The notes below the pieces were generated by a model. The model was not told the origin of the DNA. It ran no database searches and saw only the letters and a list, made by a program, of their open reading frames with translations. Source: Tulasnella sp. 424 (lineage: Eukaryota > Basidiomycota > Agaricomycetes > Cantharellales > Tulasnellaceae). From it: 64,000 nt of DNA. Shown one piece after another: positions 1-10,835 of this stretch. The DNA lies in contig WSUB01000016.1 of assembly GCA_019633425.1 (NCBI GenBank), forward strand, positions 248,001 to 312,000, in the 5' to 3' direction. Position numbers and translations under genes: made by a program. Positions within the stretch are counted from its first letter, which is position 1. The number at the start of each line of letters is the position of its first letter.

Positions 1-45
1 TGTGTATCTCCCATTTCCAATGTCTGACTTCATGTGTGGCTCTAG

Positions 46-610
46 TATGACGGAGGAAGTAACCATTGGCTCTCCCCTATCTCTTTCAGAGACCCGACGG
101 AGGCGGAGACGGACTTCCCGATTGACTTATGGGGCGTGGCGCTGATTATATGGTTCATGTAAGCGAATATCATTACCCGCTTTCGTTCGACCTGGTTGAA
201 ATCTTGATTATCTCTCGAGGCTTGTGGGACTTCCCAAACCCTGGGGTCAACCTGGAGCGCCCAGAGACGCTAGCGAACCCAATCGACTGCAGTGGGGGTG
301 GCTGGAGGAGTTAAATATTAAGACTGAATGTGGGTACTTGGTCTTTCTTTCACTTGCTTCCTATTGTTGGTTTTGTTGGTCGATCTGCATCTCACTCTGA
401 TCCCCTAGGCACCGACTTTCTCAAAGGTTTCTTGGTAGACCATCCAAGTCGATGCCGAACAATCGAAATGCTGGAAGTCATTCATGGATTAAGAATGGTG
501 TTACAGCCAATCTAGATGCAGAGAAGATGGGGGCTGACTGTGCTGCCGTGGTTGATCTGGACGCTCGATCGGAGGAAGAGACTCAAGTGAGGTTTGACGA
601 TGAATATTGA
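46..610 (+). pseudogene. 3' part of FHA/Chk2-like Ser/Thr kinase, copy A (frameshifted)
   Basis: The window opens inside the activation segment of a protein kinase. Exons read as 46-158, 220-329 and 409 onward, with introns 159-219 and 330-408. Visible motifs are an APE-like HWLSP, subdomain IX IDLWGVALII, and the terminal subdomain XI element FLVDHPSRCRTIE. Compared with copy B near 7.5 kb, one base is missing around 466-470, just after RTIE. The frame then drops into a premature TAG at 513-515 instead of the aligned stop at 608-610, costing the last roughly 45 residues. Copy B is intact at this point but broken elsewhere. The upstream half is outside the window, so an intact gene with an altered tail cannot be excluded. 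Chk2-type membership is inferred from the FHA domain of copy B. Confidence 0.7.
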
Positions 611-895
611 AAGCGTGTAGTTAGCGGTCGAACGTATCCGTTGAATCCATACGTAGAGTTTGGGTCTATGTAACCTTCGAAAGGCAATCCGACGAATGTG
701 GTCCTGGTATCGATAAACCCAACTGCGAGGGCTTCGGATTTCAAACTCCGGGCGAACTCAATTTAATCTCCGCCCAAGTTCTTTCCAACTTGAACTACGA
801 CGCCCACCTACCCCGCCAAATTGAGATCCCTCCACCAGGCTGAAGAAGAGGAATCGTTGCTACCTACCAGTTAGCTTTACGTCGATCATACGATC

Positions 896-2542
896 ATGTC
901 ATCAGGAGGTCCCAGCAATCACCACGGGGCTGCTCGTCGGGTATATTGTCCGTCGCAGGCTGAACCTACTATCACTCAAGTCGCACTAATACACAGTATA
1001 ATCCCCAGTCAGACGACATAAGCCGGACCGCGATCAAACCGCTTCCTCGAACTTGCCAGCCCGAAGCGAAGCACGGGACGCACGCGCACGGTTGCCCACC
1101 CGAGGTGGCAGGACCGAGGCTGCCAAGCCAAGAGCTGATGATACAGCCGACAATCCTAGCGCCGAGTCCATGCATTTGGACATGAAGTTATTTCTAGCCC
1201 TCCCACTCTCTGTCATGGCTCAAGTAAGCATGGACTCGTCACTCATTCTTCTGTCTCGATCGTGTCCGCTGAACAGCTGGTCCACACTTGAAGGTTTGCA
1301 CATACCTTCAGTTTCAAGACATGACGACTTTATCTCGCACATCTCCCGATTTGAGAAGGCTTTTTATGAACAAGATATCAAAGCGTTGCTGGGACGCTGC
1401 CCGATGGCTCCAACACATGCCCGAATGGACGGGTATCGCGGCGCCCCGTGCAGCTGCCTTCATCTTCGATGATGCCTGCCAGGTTGGTCTCACGCGAATA
1501 CTGCTCAATTTAAAGGCTCTGTTACTAGGTTTATGTAGGGAGAAGGCTGCCAAAACTCCGCAAAGCTAAGAACATTCTACGTGGCCAAGCGATATTGCCC
1601 CAGTTGTGCTCCGACCTAGTGAGATACGCATTCTGCTTCCCTTATCACGTGGTATATTGAAGTATAAGCATGTACAGTCTACCTCGCTGGGACTCTGCCG
1701 CTGAAAAGTGGCCTGGAGTCCGCCAAGAGATGGTTTACCGCCTTCCGTGGACCCGTAATCGTTAGTACCGACGTCTTGGCTATTGATGACTCAAGGTTCT
1801 CACTCTGTTCCTGATTAAGGCGCCGCGAACAATGATGGGGGTGTAGAGACGGGGAGGTTTGTGCTGAGTGAAGATGTAGAACGCCTCCGAAATCGAATCC
1901 TGCAGATTGGGACCGTGTACTCCCAAGCTGGGATGAGACAACTAGATCAGCAGCTGAAAGAATCGTGGAAGGTGTCGCAAATGGTGAGTATATGGCGTGA
2001 AGCCGAATTTTTATTATCTGGCATCAATCATTGTTTTCCCCGCTCACAGGTCGCTCAACGGATGGAGGCGTGGACTCGAAGTTACGAAAGCCGAATCTGG
2101 CACGCGAAGAACAAACGGTTCACCGAGTGAGTACCACCACTTGAATCAATTAAGAGAATCAAGTAAAGAATGTTTGAATCCACTCTACTTGTCAACCTAC
2201 CTAGATTCCTCCACGGTCTCCAAAAGCGTTGGGGATGGAACATGGACCGGCTTCCAGCAGTCAGGGACTCTCCTCGATTCGACGCCCTGATAAATTTCGC
2301 ACAAGATGCACCGAAACTAGATAAAAAAGGTTCATTAGCTTCATCTCTGGGTCTTTGTTGCGTCCTGACATGCGTGATTTACAGTGTGGGATAGAGCTGA
2401 AGCGGTGATCAGGTCAATCATAGAGGAAGACGCAAGGAGTAAACCACCTGAGCATCGGACGTGGTCTTTCAGCATCCCTCAAACGCTCCAACGGCATCCC
2501 AGTACTCCGGTTGCAAGCTCTTCGAAGGGAAACCGTCGTTGA
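896..2542 (+). CDS. F-box protein with Cys-rich segment, copy A
   Basis: Nine exons can be read: 896-935 (donor uncertain), 1060-1223, 1294-1482, 1539-1618, 1678-1760, 1820-1983, 2050-2126, 2205-2329 and 2385-2542, giving about 359 residues. The F-box lies near residues 62-105, spanning the exon 2/3 junction, with LPLSVMAQ, then VCTYLQFQD and LSRTSPDLRRLF. It is followed by a Cys-bearing strand (EGCQNS ... YCPSCAP), an arrangement common in expanded agaricomycete F-box proteins. F-box proteins normally recruit substrates to SCF ubiquitin ligases; the target here is unknown. Exon 4 ends with donor GTGAGA immediately after TA; without splicing the frame would stop at once. The first donor is weak (GTCGGG), so expression may be poor. 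Degraded copies lie at 7.96-10.16 kb and 12.6-13.3 kb, and share the conserved C-terminal sequence RAEAxI followed by EEDA. Confidence 0.7.
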
Positions 2543-2861
2543 TACTATGCTTCCATCACTGTTATAAACATGCTTTAAGGACGAATAGCCTCTAAACGGA
2601 ATGACTAAAGTCTTCAGTGAACGATGTACGAACGCATACTGGGCGCGGAATTCATTGAACGTCCTATCGAAGGCCTGCGTAGATTGAAGGTGTTGGGGGT
2701 GCTCATCTTAAGCTTCGCGTCGAGAAAGAGTAACCGGCAATAAGTAACTTGCTTCGCATGTCACACATTAGGTGACGAATAAGCGAAGGCCGGACTCTTA
2801 ATGAGAACGTTGCTCGAGCCTCAGCGGCCGCATCACACGCACGGCTCAGCTAGAATTCCGC

Positions 2862-2990
2862 AGACGAGAAGAATATCGATTGATCTCGAGAAGATACATG
2901 CAACCGGTCGACTGTATAATCTACCAACAGTTTTGGATAGGTGTACTTACAGTCATCAAGGGCACCAGTCGTCCGAGTAGGTGCACAACG
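2862..2990 (-). pseudogene. GH7 cellobiohydrolase 3' end relic, unit A
   Basis: About 125 bases align with the last exon and 3' flank of the intact cellulase (13562-13690 on the same strand). The match includes the CTYS-DDW remnant of the cellulose-binding module C-terminus. The codons after that tripeptide are disrupted by stop codons, and the upstream catalytic domain is absent. It lies directly downstream of and convergent with F-box copy A, the same neighbour relation as the intact cellulase with F-box fragment C. Confidence 0.65.
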
Positions 2991-4990
2991 GAGGCCGCCG
3001 AGACAACCACTACAGAGAGCCAGACGACAAAAACCTTTGGAGAGTTGGAAAACCGTTAGCTCTAGTCCTGTAAAAAGCATAAGAGTGACGAACCTGATGA
3101 CGTATTAGGAGTCAAAAGCCCGTAGAAGACTGAGTCTGTGGGCCATGTAGGTTTAGTCTGCATTGCGACCACCACATCCGTTGGATGATGATGTACTTCT
3201 TGTAGTTGCTCGCCACGACAGGCTCCGCGAAATATGAAGTACAGGACCCGGGGAGAAGTGTAATCGGGATGAGGGTGGAGGGAAGACAGAAAGGGTTAAT
3301 CAGCGTATAACGAGGCAAGACGAGGGCCCGCACCATTTTTCGTTTCGTTGCTCCGCAGGGATTGGAACCGCATCGTACGTGAGAGTTGGTTGCAATCTGG
3401 GGGGCCACCTCCGCGTCAGTGGCTCGTTGATCGGATGCTTAGGGTTGGGCTTACCAGGATTGAAAATCTCGAAGACCGAGGACCGAAGATCAACTAGCTC
3501 AAGAACGTCAGCGAGAAAGGTCACCCTACAGGCGGTAAGGACGAGCGAACTCACTCGCTGAAGCGGTTAACTCTGCTGCGGCTGGGGGTGGCCGCTATAG
3601 CATCACACACTGGCTTCGACCCGAAGGGAAGGGAGCGGTTAAAGCAGCCAACTGGTGCTTTGAGGTCCAAGTGCCACCGGCGCGATACAACGCTAGTGGA
3701 GGCCGCCTCAGGAACATCCACAGAGAGCACGCAGAAATGTACGATACTAAAAAATGCTGTATACAGGGTGAGCTCTAAACTCCAGCCGAGCCTGAACGTT
3801 GACGAACCATGGTTACGAACCAGCATAGCCGACACGGGACATATCCACTCGAGTTTCAGTCTAAACTAGAAACGCAGGAATCACAGGAACTGTGATGGGC
3901 GACGTATCGCTTTGGGGTCGCGCGAGCGCCGGTCTCGGTCAGGATGCCGAGTAAGCAGCGAACGGCAGGGGAGGGGGCGGAGAAGAATACGAGTAACAGC
4001 GAGGATGGACAGGGATGACGAACGAAGAAATCTTGGTCAGAGATACCAGGGTAACGGATAGAGATTGGTAAGACGAGAGCTCGTACCGTTTCTTCATCTC
4101 GCTGTTCTGCGGTTACAAAAACACCGTATCGTACGCTGAAGGTCGTTTGCTACCTACAGGGCCACCGAGTCAGTACTCTGTAGAACGGAGTAGGCGGGCT
4201 TGTCTTACCAAGGTCATCGACGTCACCACATAAAGATCTCCGTAAGAAGTTGTGATGACCGAGGTTCGACTGGTTGGGGGGGTTTGGTCAGTGGGCCACT
4301 AAAGGGGGGAACACAACGTGCGCAATCAGACTTACTCGCCCGAGCGACCAACCACGCGATAACTGTAGGTTGGCACTGTAGCATCACACACTGGCTTCGA
4401 CCCGAAGGGAAGGAAGCGGCGAAAGTAATTAACTGGGTTCTCCGGTCCGAGTCCCATTGGGCGCTGCTGCGCCAACGGAGGCCGCCGAAACAACCTTGAC
4501 AGCCGAGGTATGTACGATACAAACGAACTGGAAGAGGTCAAATAATCGGTTAGTCTCAATCGAAAAGAGGAGCGTGAAGTTGCTGCGTACGTGTTTCGCA
4601 CTTCGTGGGTCGTAAAGGGGGGGGAACGGGACTGGAGGAGTTGGTGGTAGGAAGACGGGGACGAGTCGTGATGCGGCTGTGGTGTTGCAGTATATATATA
4701 TAGGCTGGGTGGGCTTGGTGACGTGGCGCGTATATGTAGTCAGAAGGATAAGTCGGCTCGTCATCAATACAAACATTCGTGACGGGCCTGGAAATGCTCC
4801 TGGAGAGCCGAGCTCCCCCGCGTACGAGTCAGATGGAAACGCCTTTATTCCTATCGCGCGCAGATCATTTTCGTCCGGGGGAAACACACGTCGGGAGTGG
4901 TGAGGGGGAGGAGGGGAGGAGATGGTGAGGGAGGGTTGTCGCTGGGTTGGCATGTGATTTTAAAATCGCGAGTGCGGGTACCTTGACGGC
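2990..4990. repeat. Unit A spacer block duplicated in unit B
   Basis: Most of this stretch recurs at 10830-12400. The best-conserved parts are 3080-3560 and 3590-3750 (matching 10960-11440 and 11470-11610). Both copies keep similar minus-strand reading frames, for example residues around YDAVP-PAEQRNEK, but with stops and no recognisable domain. A sub-block of about 150 bases (3598-3750) appears again, more diverged, at 4379-4515. The last matching piece, around GTACCTTGACGG, is at 4978 and 12356. I see no gene that can be named here. Confidence 0.6.
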
Positions 4991-5800
4991 GAACTTGAAC
5001 CTTCACCCTCACGTCACAACGCTTTCTACTGACCGCTCCTTCCCTCGAGCTCGCTCGGACTCGCTCGGATGTAATATGCGCAGGAGAGCTGTGGTAAATC
5101 TGCTGCTGATGGATTTGTTACCGGGGGGGAGGCATACTAGTACTATTTGCGATGTAGCAAATGCTTCCGTTCGTTGGAATAGTTAGTTTATTTGCCATGT
5201 ATGGAAATGGTTTGTACCAGGGACACGCAAGGTCGGTCCGCATTAATATCTTCGCGGTTCTCTTTCCTCTTGCTTATTACCACCTACATCTCCCTTCTAA
5301 ACTACTCGACCAGGACATCTATCTGCAATGCCAACGAGGTCGACCCAGCGACGAAGCAGAATAAAACAAGCACCAGTAATATAGATGCTCCTTAGGAAGA
5401 GTGATCCCTTCTAATCAGTTTCGCGCCTCATCACAGGTTTCTCCACTAAGAGAACTAGAAGGCGGTGGTTGTCTCAACTGTCTCGAAGTCAGGATGACCC
5501 CGACGATGCCACAGACGTCACAGCACAGCGGCAAACTAAGAAAAGGAGAAGGTGCGACGCTCTCGGCCATACGACCCGCCTGTAGTACGACATCTAATTC
5601 GTACCAACTCAGACACGCGTCTCCTGAAGCTGAATCTGCTCGTGCATCTACGGACACGTCCAAGAAACATCAGCGATCTGCCTCGCTGCAAACGGACACC
5701 GTGACGCCGGCAGAACCAAACTCCAAGACACAATCAACCACTTTGGATACCCATAATACCCCCGGCTCAAATCGTTCGACTACGGCAACTACCCTTGCAC
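4990..5800. other. Spacer with no supported gene
   Basis: It contains a short open frame at 5401-5850 rich in Ser, Thr and Gln. This could be the disordered leader of the FHA kinase, but it does not join the FHA frame with a consistent splice phase. Nothing else is supported. Confidence 0.4.
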
Positions 5801-5809
5801 AGGATCACT

Positions 5810-7670
5810 ATGCTCTCACTCGCCGAAAAGGCGTTACTCCTCACAGGTGAGGACCCCCTGTCCGGCTCTGTCGTGTCCTACTGATTAGTACATCTCCGAT
5901 TTCCGGATGATGGGAGTAGTACGAAGACATTCACGGTCGGGAGAGACGAGCAGTGTGAGATCAAGCTAGAGGACAAGGACATCGGTGGGTAGTTGCTAGA
6001 AGTAAGAGCTACTCTAACGCTCCCTCGCTCAACTCTGGTGATCGTCACTGCTCCCTCGGACTGATCCTTCAATGTAATCACGGCGACTACAAACGCGTCG
6101 TCCGCCTTCGTTCTATTTACCCCCACAAGACTATCGTGAGTATAGCCTCCTCCCTGTCTTCAGCACTCTCTTATCTGAACGTCATCACAGATAATCCACC
6201 CAGAGGATACGCCTTCTAAGCCACAAATCGTGCTTTATGAAGGAAGTAGGGTCAGATTTGGGGCCAGTAACGAGCATCGATATCGCTACGCCCCCCCACA
6301 GGTACGTGGTTTCGGGGATCGACGTTGTCCTCGACGCTTACCGCAATGACAGAGTCCGCTCCCTGAGCCCACATGCCGGGCAACTCGTCTCGTCACCTAT
6401 GATCCAAAGCTAGAGCCCCACTTCGGCGGCTCAAGGAGCAATTCTTCGGTTTATCTGGTGAAGAAGCGCCACTCGGGCACTCGTCACGCCTTGAAAGTCA
6501 TTCAAACCGGTCGGTTCTCCAACCCAACGTTACCAGGAATGATCCTGCGGGAACGCGAGGTCCTTTCCCTCTTGAAGCATCCCCACGTCTTGAGACTTCA
6601 GCACTTTCGGAATGACAACATACATTCCCGGACTAGTGCGTGCTCCTTCAAGCCGGGAGCGTCAAGCTCATACCTTGACCTCGTCACATCGTTTCTATAG
6701 TATTCGTCTTCCCTGAGATGGAAGGAGGCAATCTTTTTGATCTTGTCATCAAGAACCGAGGGCCTCAAAACCAACAATTCCTGAACACTATTGCTCCAAA
6801 AGTTGCGAAGGACCTTTTGTGTGGGCTCAAAGTGAGCGGAGTGTTTTTTCACTCTTATCGCGAGACTGATATTCAGCCACCGCCTAGTACATCCATTCAA
6901 AGCACATTGTCCATCGAGATCTTAAACCCGAGAATGTGTTTCTAGCTGAGAAGTGGTCAGATGGAGCACAAGAACATCCTAAAGTCGTCATCGGCGACTT
7001 TGGAATTACTCGCTTGCCGGGTGAAAGGAGAACAGAGCTGGTACGCACCATAATTAAACCAGGACTCGTCTACTAGTCCCTTTGAGACGTTTGGGCTGAC
7101 CTATGGCTGCAGTACGATGGGGGAAGTAACCATTGGTTCTCTCCTATATATCTCCTTCAGAGACCCTACGGCGGAGACGGACTTTCCGATCGATTTATGG
7201 GGCGTCGCCCTCATCATATGGTTCATGTAAGCAAACGCCATCAACTCTTGCTTGTTTAATCCGGCTGAGTGCCTTGGTAATTCTTAGGCTTGCTGGACTT
7301 CCAAAGCCCTGGGGCCAAGCTGGAGCTCCCATCAAGGCCAACCAGCCGAATCAATTGCGTTGGGGGTGGCTAGAGGAGTTACACCTCACTTCCGAGTGTG
7401 AGTACCTGCTATCTTTGTCACCTGATCCCCTGGAGTTGGTCTTATTGATCGACCTGCATATGACTAGGCGTCGACTTTCTGGATGGTTTCTTGGTAGACC
7501 GCCCAAGTAAATGCCGAACCATTGAAAGTGCTGAGAGCCAATCGTGGATTCAGAATGGCATCACAGTTGATCCGAATGCGGAGGGGGAGAAGGATGGATA
7601 TGGGGCTGTCGTTGATGAGGACGTTTCGCCATCGGATGACACCCAAGTGGGATTTGATGACGTATATTGA
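5810..7670 (+). pseudogene. FHA-domain Ser/Thr kinase (Chk2/Rad53-like), copy B, broken
   Basis: An FHA domain is visible in pieces: HLRFPDD then FTVGRDEQCEIKL at about 5893-5978, RHCSLGL near 6040, and VLYEGSRVRFG near 6231-6265. The kinase domain follows: VYLVKK, then ALKVIQ (catalytic Lys), REREVL (helix C Glu), HRDLKPEN at about 6909, GDFG at about 6992, IDLWGVAL at about 7190 and FLVDRPSKCRTIE near 7490. Introns include 6635-6701, 6831-6888 and 7040-7112. FHA plus CAMK-like kinase is the architecture of DNA-damage checkpoint kinases of the Chk2/Cds1 type. Relative to copy A there is one extra base between 7156 and 7192, which breaks the frame between the activation segment and subdomain IX. 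No AG acceptor is evident before RHC. The C-terminal frame then runs intact to a TGA at 7668-7670. It is probably a pseudogene, though a sequencing error at the single-base lesion cannot be excluded. Confidence 0.7.
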
Positions 7671-8744
7671 AACCGTATAGCACTTTGTAGTGAGCCGTGG
7701 CGCTTGAATGGATCAGTTAAATCTAGGTGCAGGGCGTGTACGCATGAGATCGTCCGAACTTTTTGTCCGGGATCCGGGAGCTGCCAATTGTGTTTAGAGT
7801 GTTTTGGGTTTCAAACTCCGCACTGACCCGATTGAATCTCCGCTCAAGTTGCCTTTTCAACCACGACGAAGCTCATAAATCCATCCCGAAGATTGAGACC
7901 CAAGCGTCAAACAAACAGAAGAAATCTTTTCTGCTCGTTTAGTTGTATATCCACCATGTCTTCGGGCAAGTCCAACAACTACCACCGACAGCAAAATTCT
8001 CGACGTGAGTGTCCGTCGTAGCCACGTCTCGTTATCTTCCAAGGAACGCTTATACACGTCATAATAAACAGCCATATGACATAAGTCTGACTGTGATCAA
8101 ACTAATTCTCTAGGATCATCAGCCGGGGGTGGAGGGCGGGATACAGCGTCGTCACGTAAGAGCAAAGCAAAAGCCGACGATCCAGCCCACACTCATAGAA
8201 CAGAGTCCAAGCATCTGAACTTGCAAGAATTTCTCGCTCTCCCATACTTTGTTATCGCTGAAGTAAGCATCATCTCGTTTTCCCCTCCCGATCGCGAACT
8301 AACCAACCGCTCTGGGGTTGAAGGTTTGCAAGTACCTCCATTGTCAAGACTTAACAAGCTTGTCGCGAACATCTGTCAGATTAAGAATGAGATCTATGAA
8401 CAAAACCTTGCTGAGACGCTGCTCGGTGGCTCCAAAACATGCCCGAATGGACCGGCATTGCCGCGCCCCGTGCAGCCACCTTTATCTTCGACGATGCCTG
8501 CCAGGTTGGCTCTACACAATATCTTCCAGCTCTCGACTTCTCTAGTACTTTTTACTAGGGAGAGGGCTGCGAGAAGTCTGCGAAGCTAAAGACATTCTAT
8601 GTATCCAAAAGCTATTGCCCCGATTGTGCTCCAACCTAATGAGATACGCTTTTCTGTTTCGCGCGTTTTGCAGTGTACTTAAGTATTACACGACACAGTC
8701 TACTTGACTGGGACTTTTTTGCTGAGACGTGGCCTAGGATTCCC

Positions 8745-8874
8745 GGATAATTCTATCCAGCAACCCCCCGTTCGCCAGCAACCCACAGCAACCCCCTCGG
8801 AAATGACAACCCCCAAGAGTGTCAGGGTCCTTACCTCTAGGATCGTCACCTCACGCGACGTGATCCCGTCGTCG
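8745..8874 (+). repeat. Left terminal inverted repeat of the element
   Basis: It begins GGATAATTCTATCC directly after the 9-base target duplication and is the near-perfect reverse complement of 9223-9352. Confidence 0.88.
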
Positions 8875-9222
8875 TCTTCGTCGACGGTGGTGAGGGTACG
8901 GTGTAAGGCGAACATTCACTTACTTCTGCCACTCACATCCTCGACCCATGCAAAATACTCATCTGTATAGACTGCAGGAATGTAGCATATTTTGTAAATA
9001 TTCTATTAGCTATAGAGACAACGTTAACGATGCGCGCCCTGACGACGGCAAGCGGTCCCAGCGCGATGACCGACACCAGTGACGAGCATTGATAAAGGTG
9101 GGTGTATACATTACAATACAACGTTTCTACTTGATCCAAAAGTTCGCCTTGCACCCTCACCGCTGCCGTCGACGACGACGACAACGGGGCGTCGATCTCG
9201 TACCGTATAAGGTCCCTGACGG

Positions 9223-9352
9223 CGACGACGGGATCACGTCGCGTGAGGTGACGATCCTAGAGGTAAGGACCCTGACACCCTTGGGCGTTGTCATTTCCGA
9301 GGGGGTTGCTGTGGGTTGCTGGCGAACGGGGGATTGCTGGATAGAATTATCC
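9223..9352 (-). repeat. Right terminal inverted repeat of the element
   Basis: It ends GGATAGAATTATCC directly before the second copy of the target duplication and mirrors 8745-8874. Confidence 0.88.
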
Positions 9353-10424
9353 AGGATTCCCAAAGACATATTCTATTCCCTTCCCTGGACCAAGGAGCGT
9401 GAGTACCGGACGAGTCGGCGATGTCTGCGACTAAAGGATCTGAGGTCTCTTCGAACTAAGGTGCCTCGAATAATAATGAAGGTGTAGAGAAAGGAAGATT
9501 TGTGCTGAGGGAAGATGTGGAACACGCATCTTGCAAATTGGGACCGAAGACCGAGCTGGATTCGGAGCGTTGAAGTGGAAGAAGAAGAAAGCCTGGAAGG
9601 AATTACAGAAGGTGGGGATGTTTCCTGAGGCCGAGGTTTATTATGGATTATCAACTTTTGCTCTCGTTGCTCAAAGATTGCTCAGTGGATGGATACGTGA
9701 ACTCAAGGTTATGAAGGCTGAATCTGGCACGCAAAGAACAAACGGTTCACCGAGTCACGGTGGGTACCCTCTTGGGATCGATCAATGGAACTGAATATTT
9801 AAAAAGTTGAACACCCGACCTGTCAGCTCTTAATAGGTTTCTGAACGGCCTCCAAAAATGCTGGGGGTGGAATTTCGACTGGCTTCCAGTGGTTAGGGAC
9901 TCTCCTCGTTTCAAAGCCCTGGTTAATTTCGTAGAAATTTCACCAAGAAAGGTTAGTCAACCTTACTTTTGGGTCTTATTGCGCTCTGACATGCATCATC
10001 GAGAGTGTGGGATAGAGCTGAAGCTGTGATCAGGCCTCTTCTGGAGGAAGACGCAAGGAGCAAACCACCTCGGCATCAGTTATAGTCCCTTAGCACCCCC
10101 CGGCCACTACAGCAGCATTCCAATACTCCGGGCACAAAGCCCCTCGAAAGGACAACGCCGCTGAAATGCTCCTTTCAACCTGCTTCAAGTATCAAAGGCC
10201 CCGAGATAGAATGACTATAACCTGTTGTGTCCAACCGATATTGTGCGCGGGGTTCACCAAATGTGTTTTATGAGGATCCGAGGGATTGGTTGGCCGGGAG
10301 CCCTCTTCCTGGCGTCGAGTGGTAGCCGGTAGTGAGCAGCTGCCTTCATGCCGGTGACGGTTCAGCGATGACTGGACTTTGGTGACAACTTTGCTCGATT
10401 CTTAAGGGTCACATTGCACACGTA

Positions 10425-10835
10425 GCTCGACAAAGATTTTGCAGACAAGAAATATATATTGGCTGTGTTCGAGGAGATACAGGGACTATATAATCTACCA
10501 ACAGATTCGTAGGTCGCTTACAAGCACTGTGAATACCAGTCGTTCGAATAGGTGCAAATGTAGGGAGAAGCGCCAATGGTTGGTCCACTGGATAAGAAAG
10601 AATAGTCAGGAAGGAGAGCTCGCGCAGGGTGGGATAAGAAATGGAGACGCACGTCCACCGCATTGACCGCAGTGGGATTGAGTAATTCCGCGAGTAGAGT
10701 TAGTGGTGGTAGCGGTGCTGCTAGTCTTGCTGCTGCTAGTGGTGGTCGTGGTCTTAGGGGCGGTGGTGGTCGGTGCTTTGACCCCAAGGGAACGAGAACT
10801 GTGAAAGGAACCAACTGGGGCTTTCTGGTCCAAGC
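10425..10835 (-). pseudogene. GH7 cellobiohydrolase tail relic with linker and CBM1, unit B
   Basis: On the minus strand a Thr/Ser linker (about 10685-10770) leads into THCGQCGG-like HCGQCGG at about 10655-10680. A spliced last exon at about 10519-10584 reads SPYICTYSND and WYSQCL then stop. This is the C-terminal half of a fungal cellulose-binding module. The first Cys of the second half is lost (GAS where the intact gene has CVS), and upstream of the linker the frame leaves GH7 sequence entirely. The 3' flank aligns with that of the intact gene at 13562-13665. It is a remnant of a duplicated cellulase. Confidence 0.75.

Larger units (their letters stand above)
8745..9352. mobile_element. 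Mutator-like miniature inverted-repeat transposable element
   Basis: The element is 608 bp. Its ends are 130-base inverted repeats (8745-8874 and 9223-9352) that match with only a few substitutions; imperfect similarity continues inward to about 8914. A perfect 9-base direct repeat, AGGATTCCC, flanks it at 8736-8744 and 9353-9361. Long terminal repeats with 9-base target duplication are the hallmark of Mutator-like elements. There is no transposase frame, so it is non-autonomous. The uninterrupted sequence in F-box copy A (about 1710-1735) shows the empty site. A diverged relative of the terminal repeat occurs at about 48798-48893. Confidence 0.88.
7956..10160 (+). pseudogene. F-box gene copy B, disrupted by a miniature transposon
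   Basis: It is homologous to the F-box gene at 896-2542, exon by exon. It keeps MSSG at the start, the F-box (LPYFVIAE, VCKYLHCQD, LSRTSVRLR) and the Cys-bearing segment GCEKSAK ... YCPDCAP. Lesions relative to copy A: an 11-base deletion near 8418-8424 after the F-box; the exon 4 donor changed from GT to AT at 8639, so the frame stops in TAA; a 608-bp transposon inserted at 8745-9352; a 10-base deletion near 9522; and an in-frame TAG at 10083-10085. It cannot make the full protein. The insertion sits inside the exon that corresponds to exon 5 of copy A. Confidence 0.75.
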
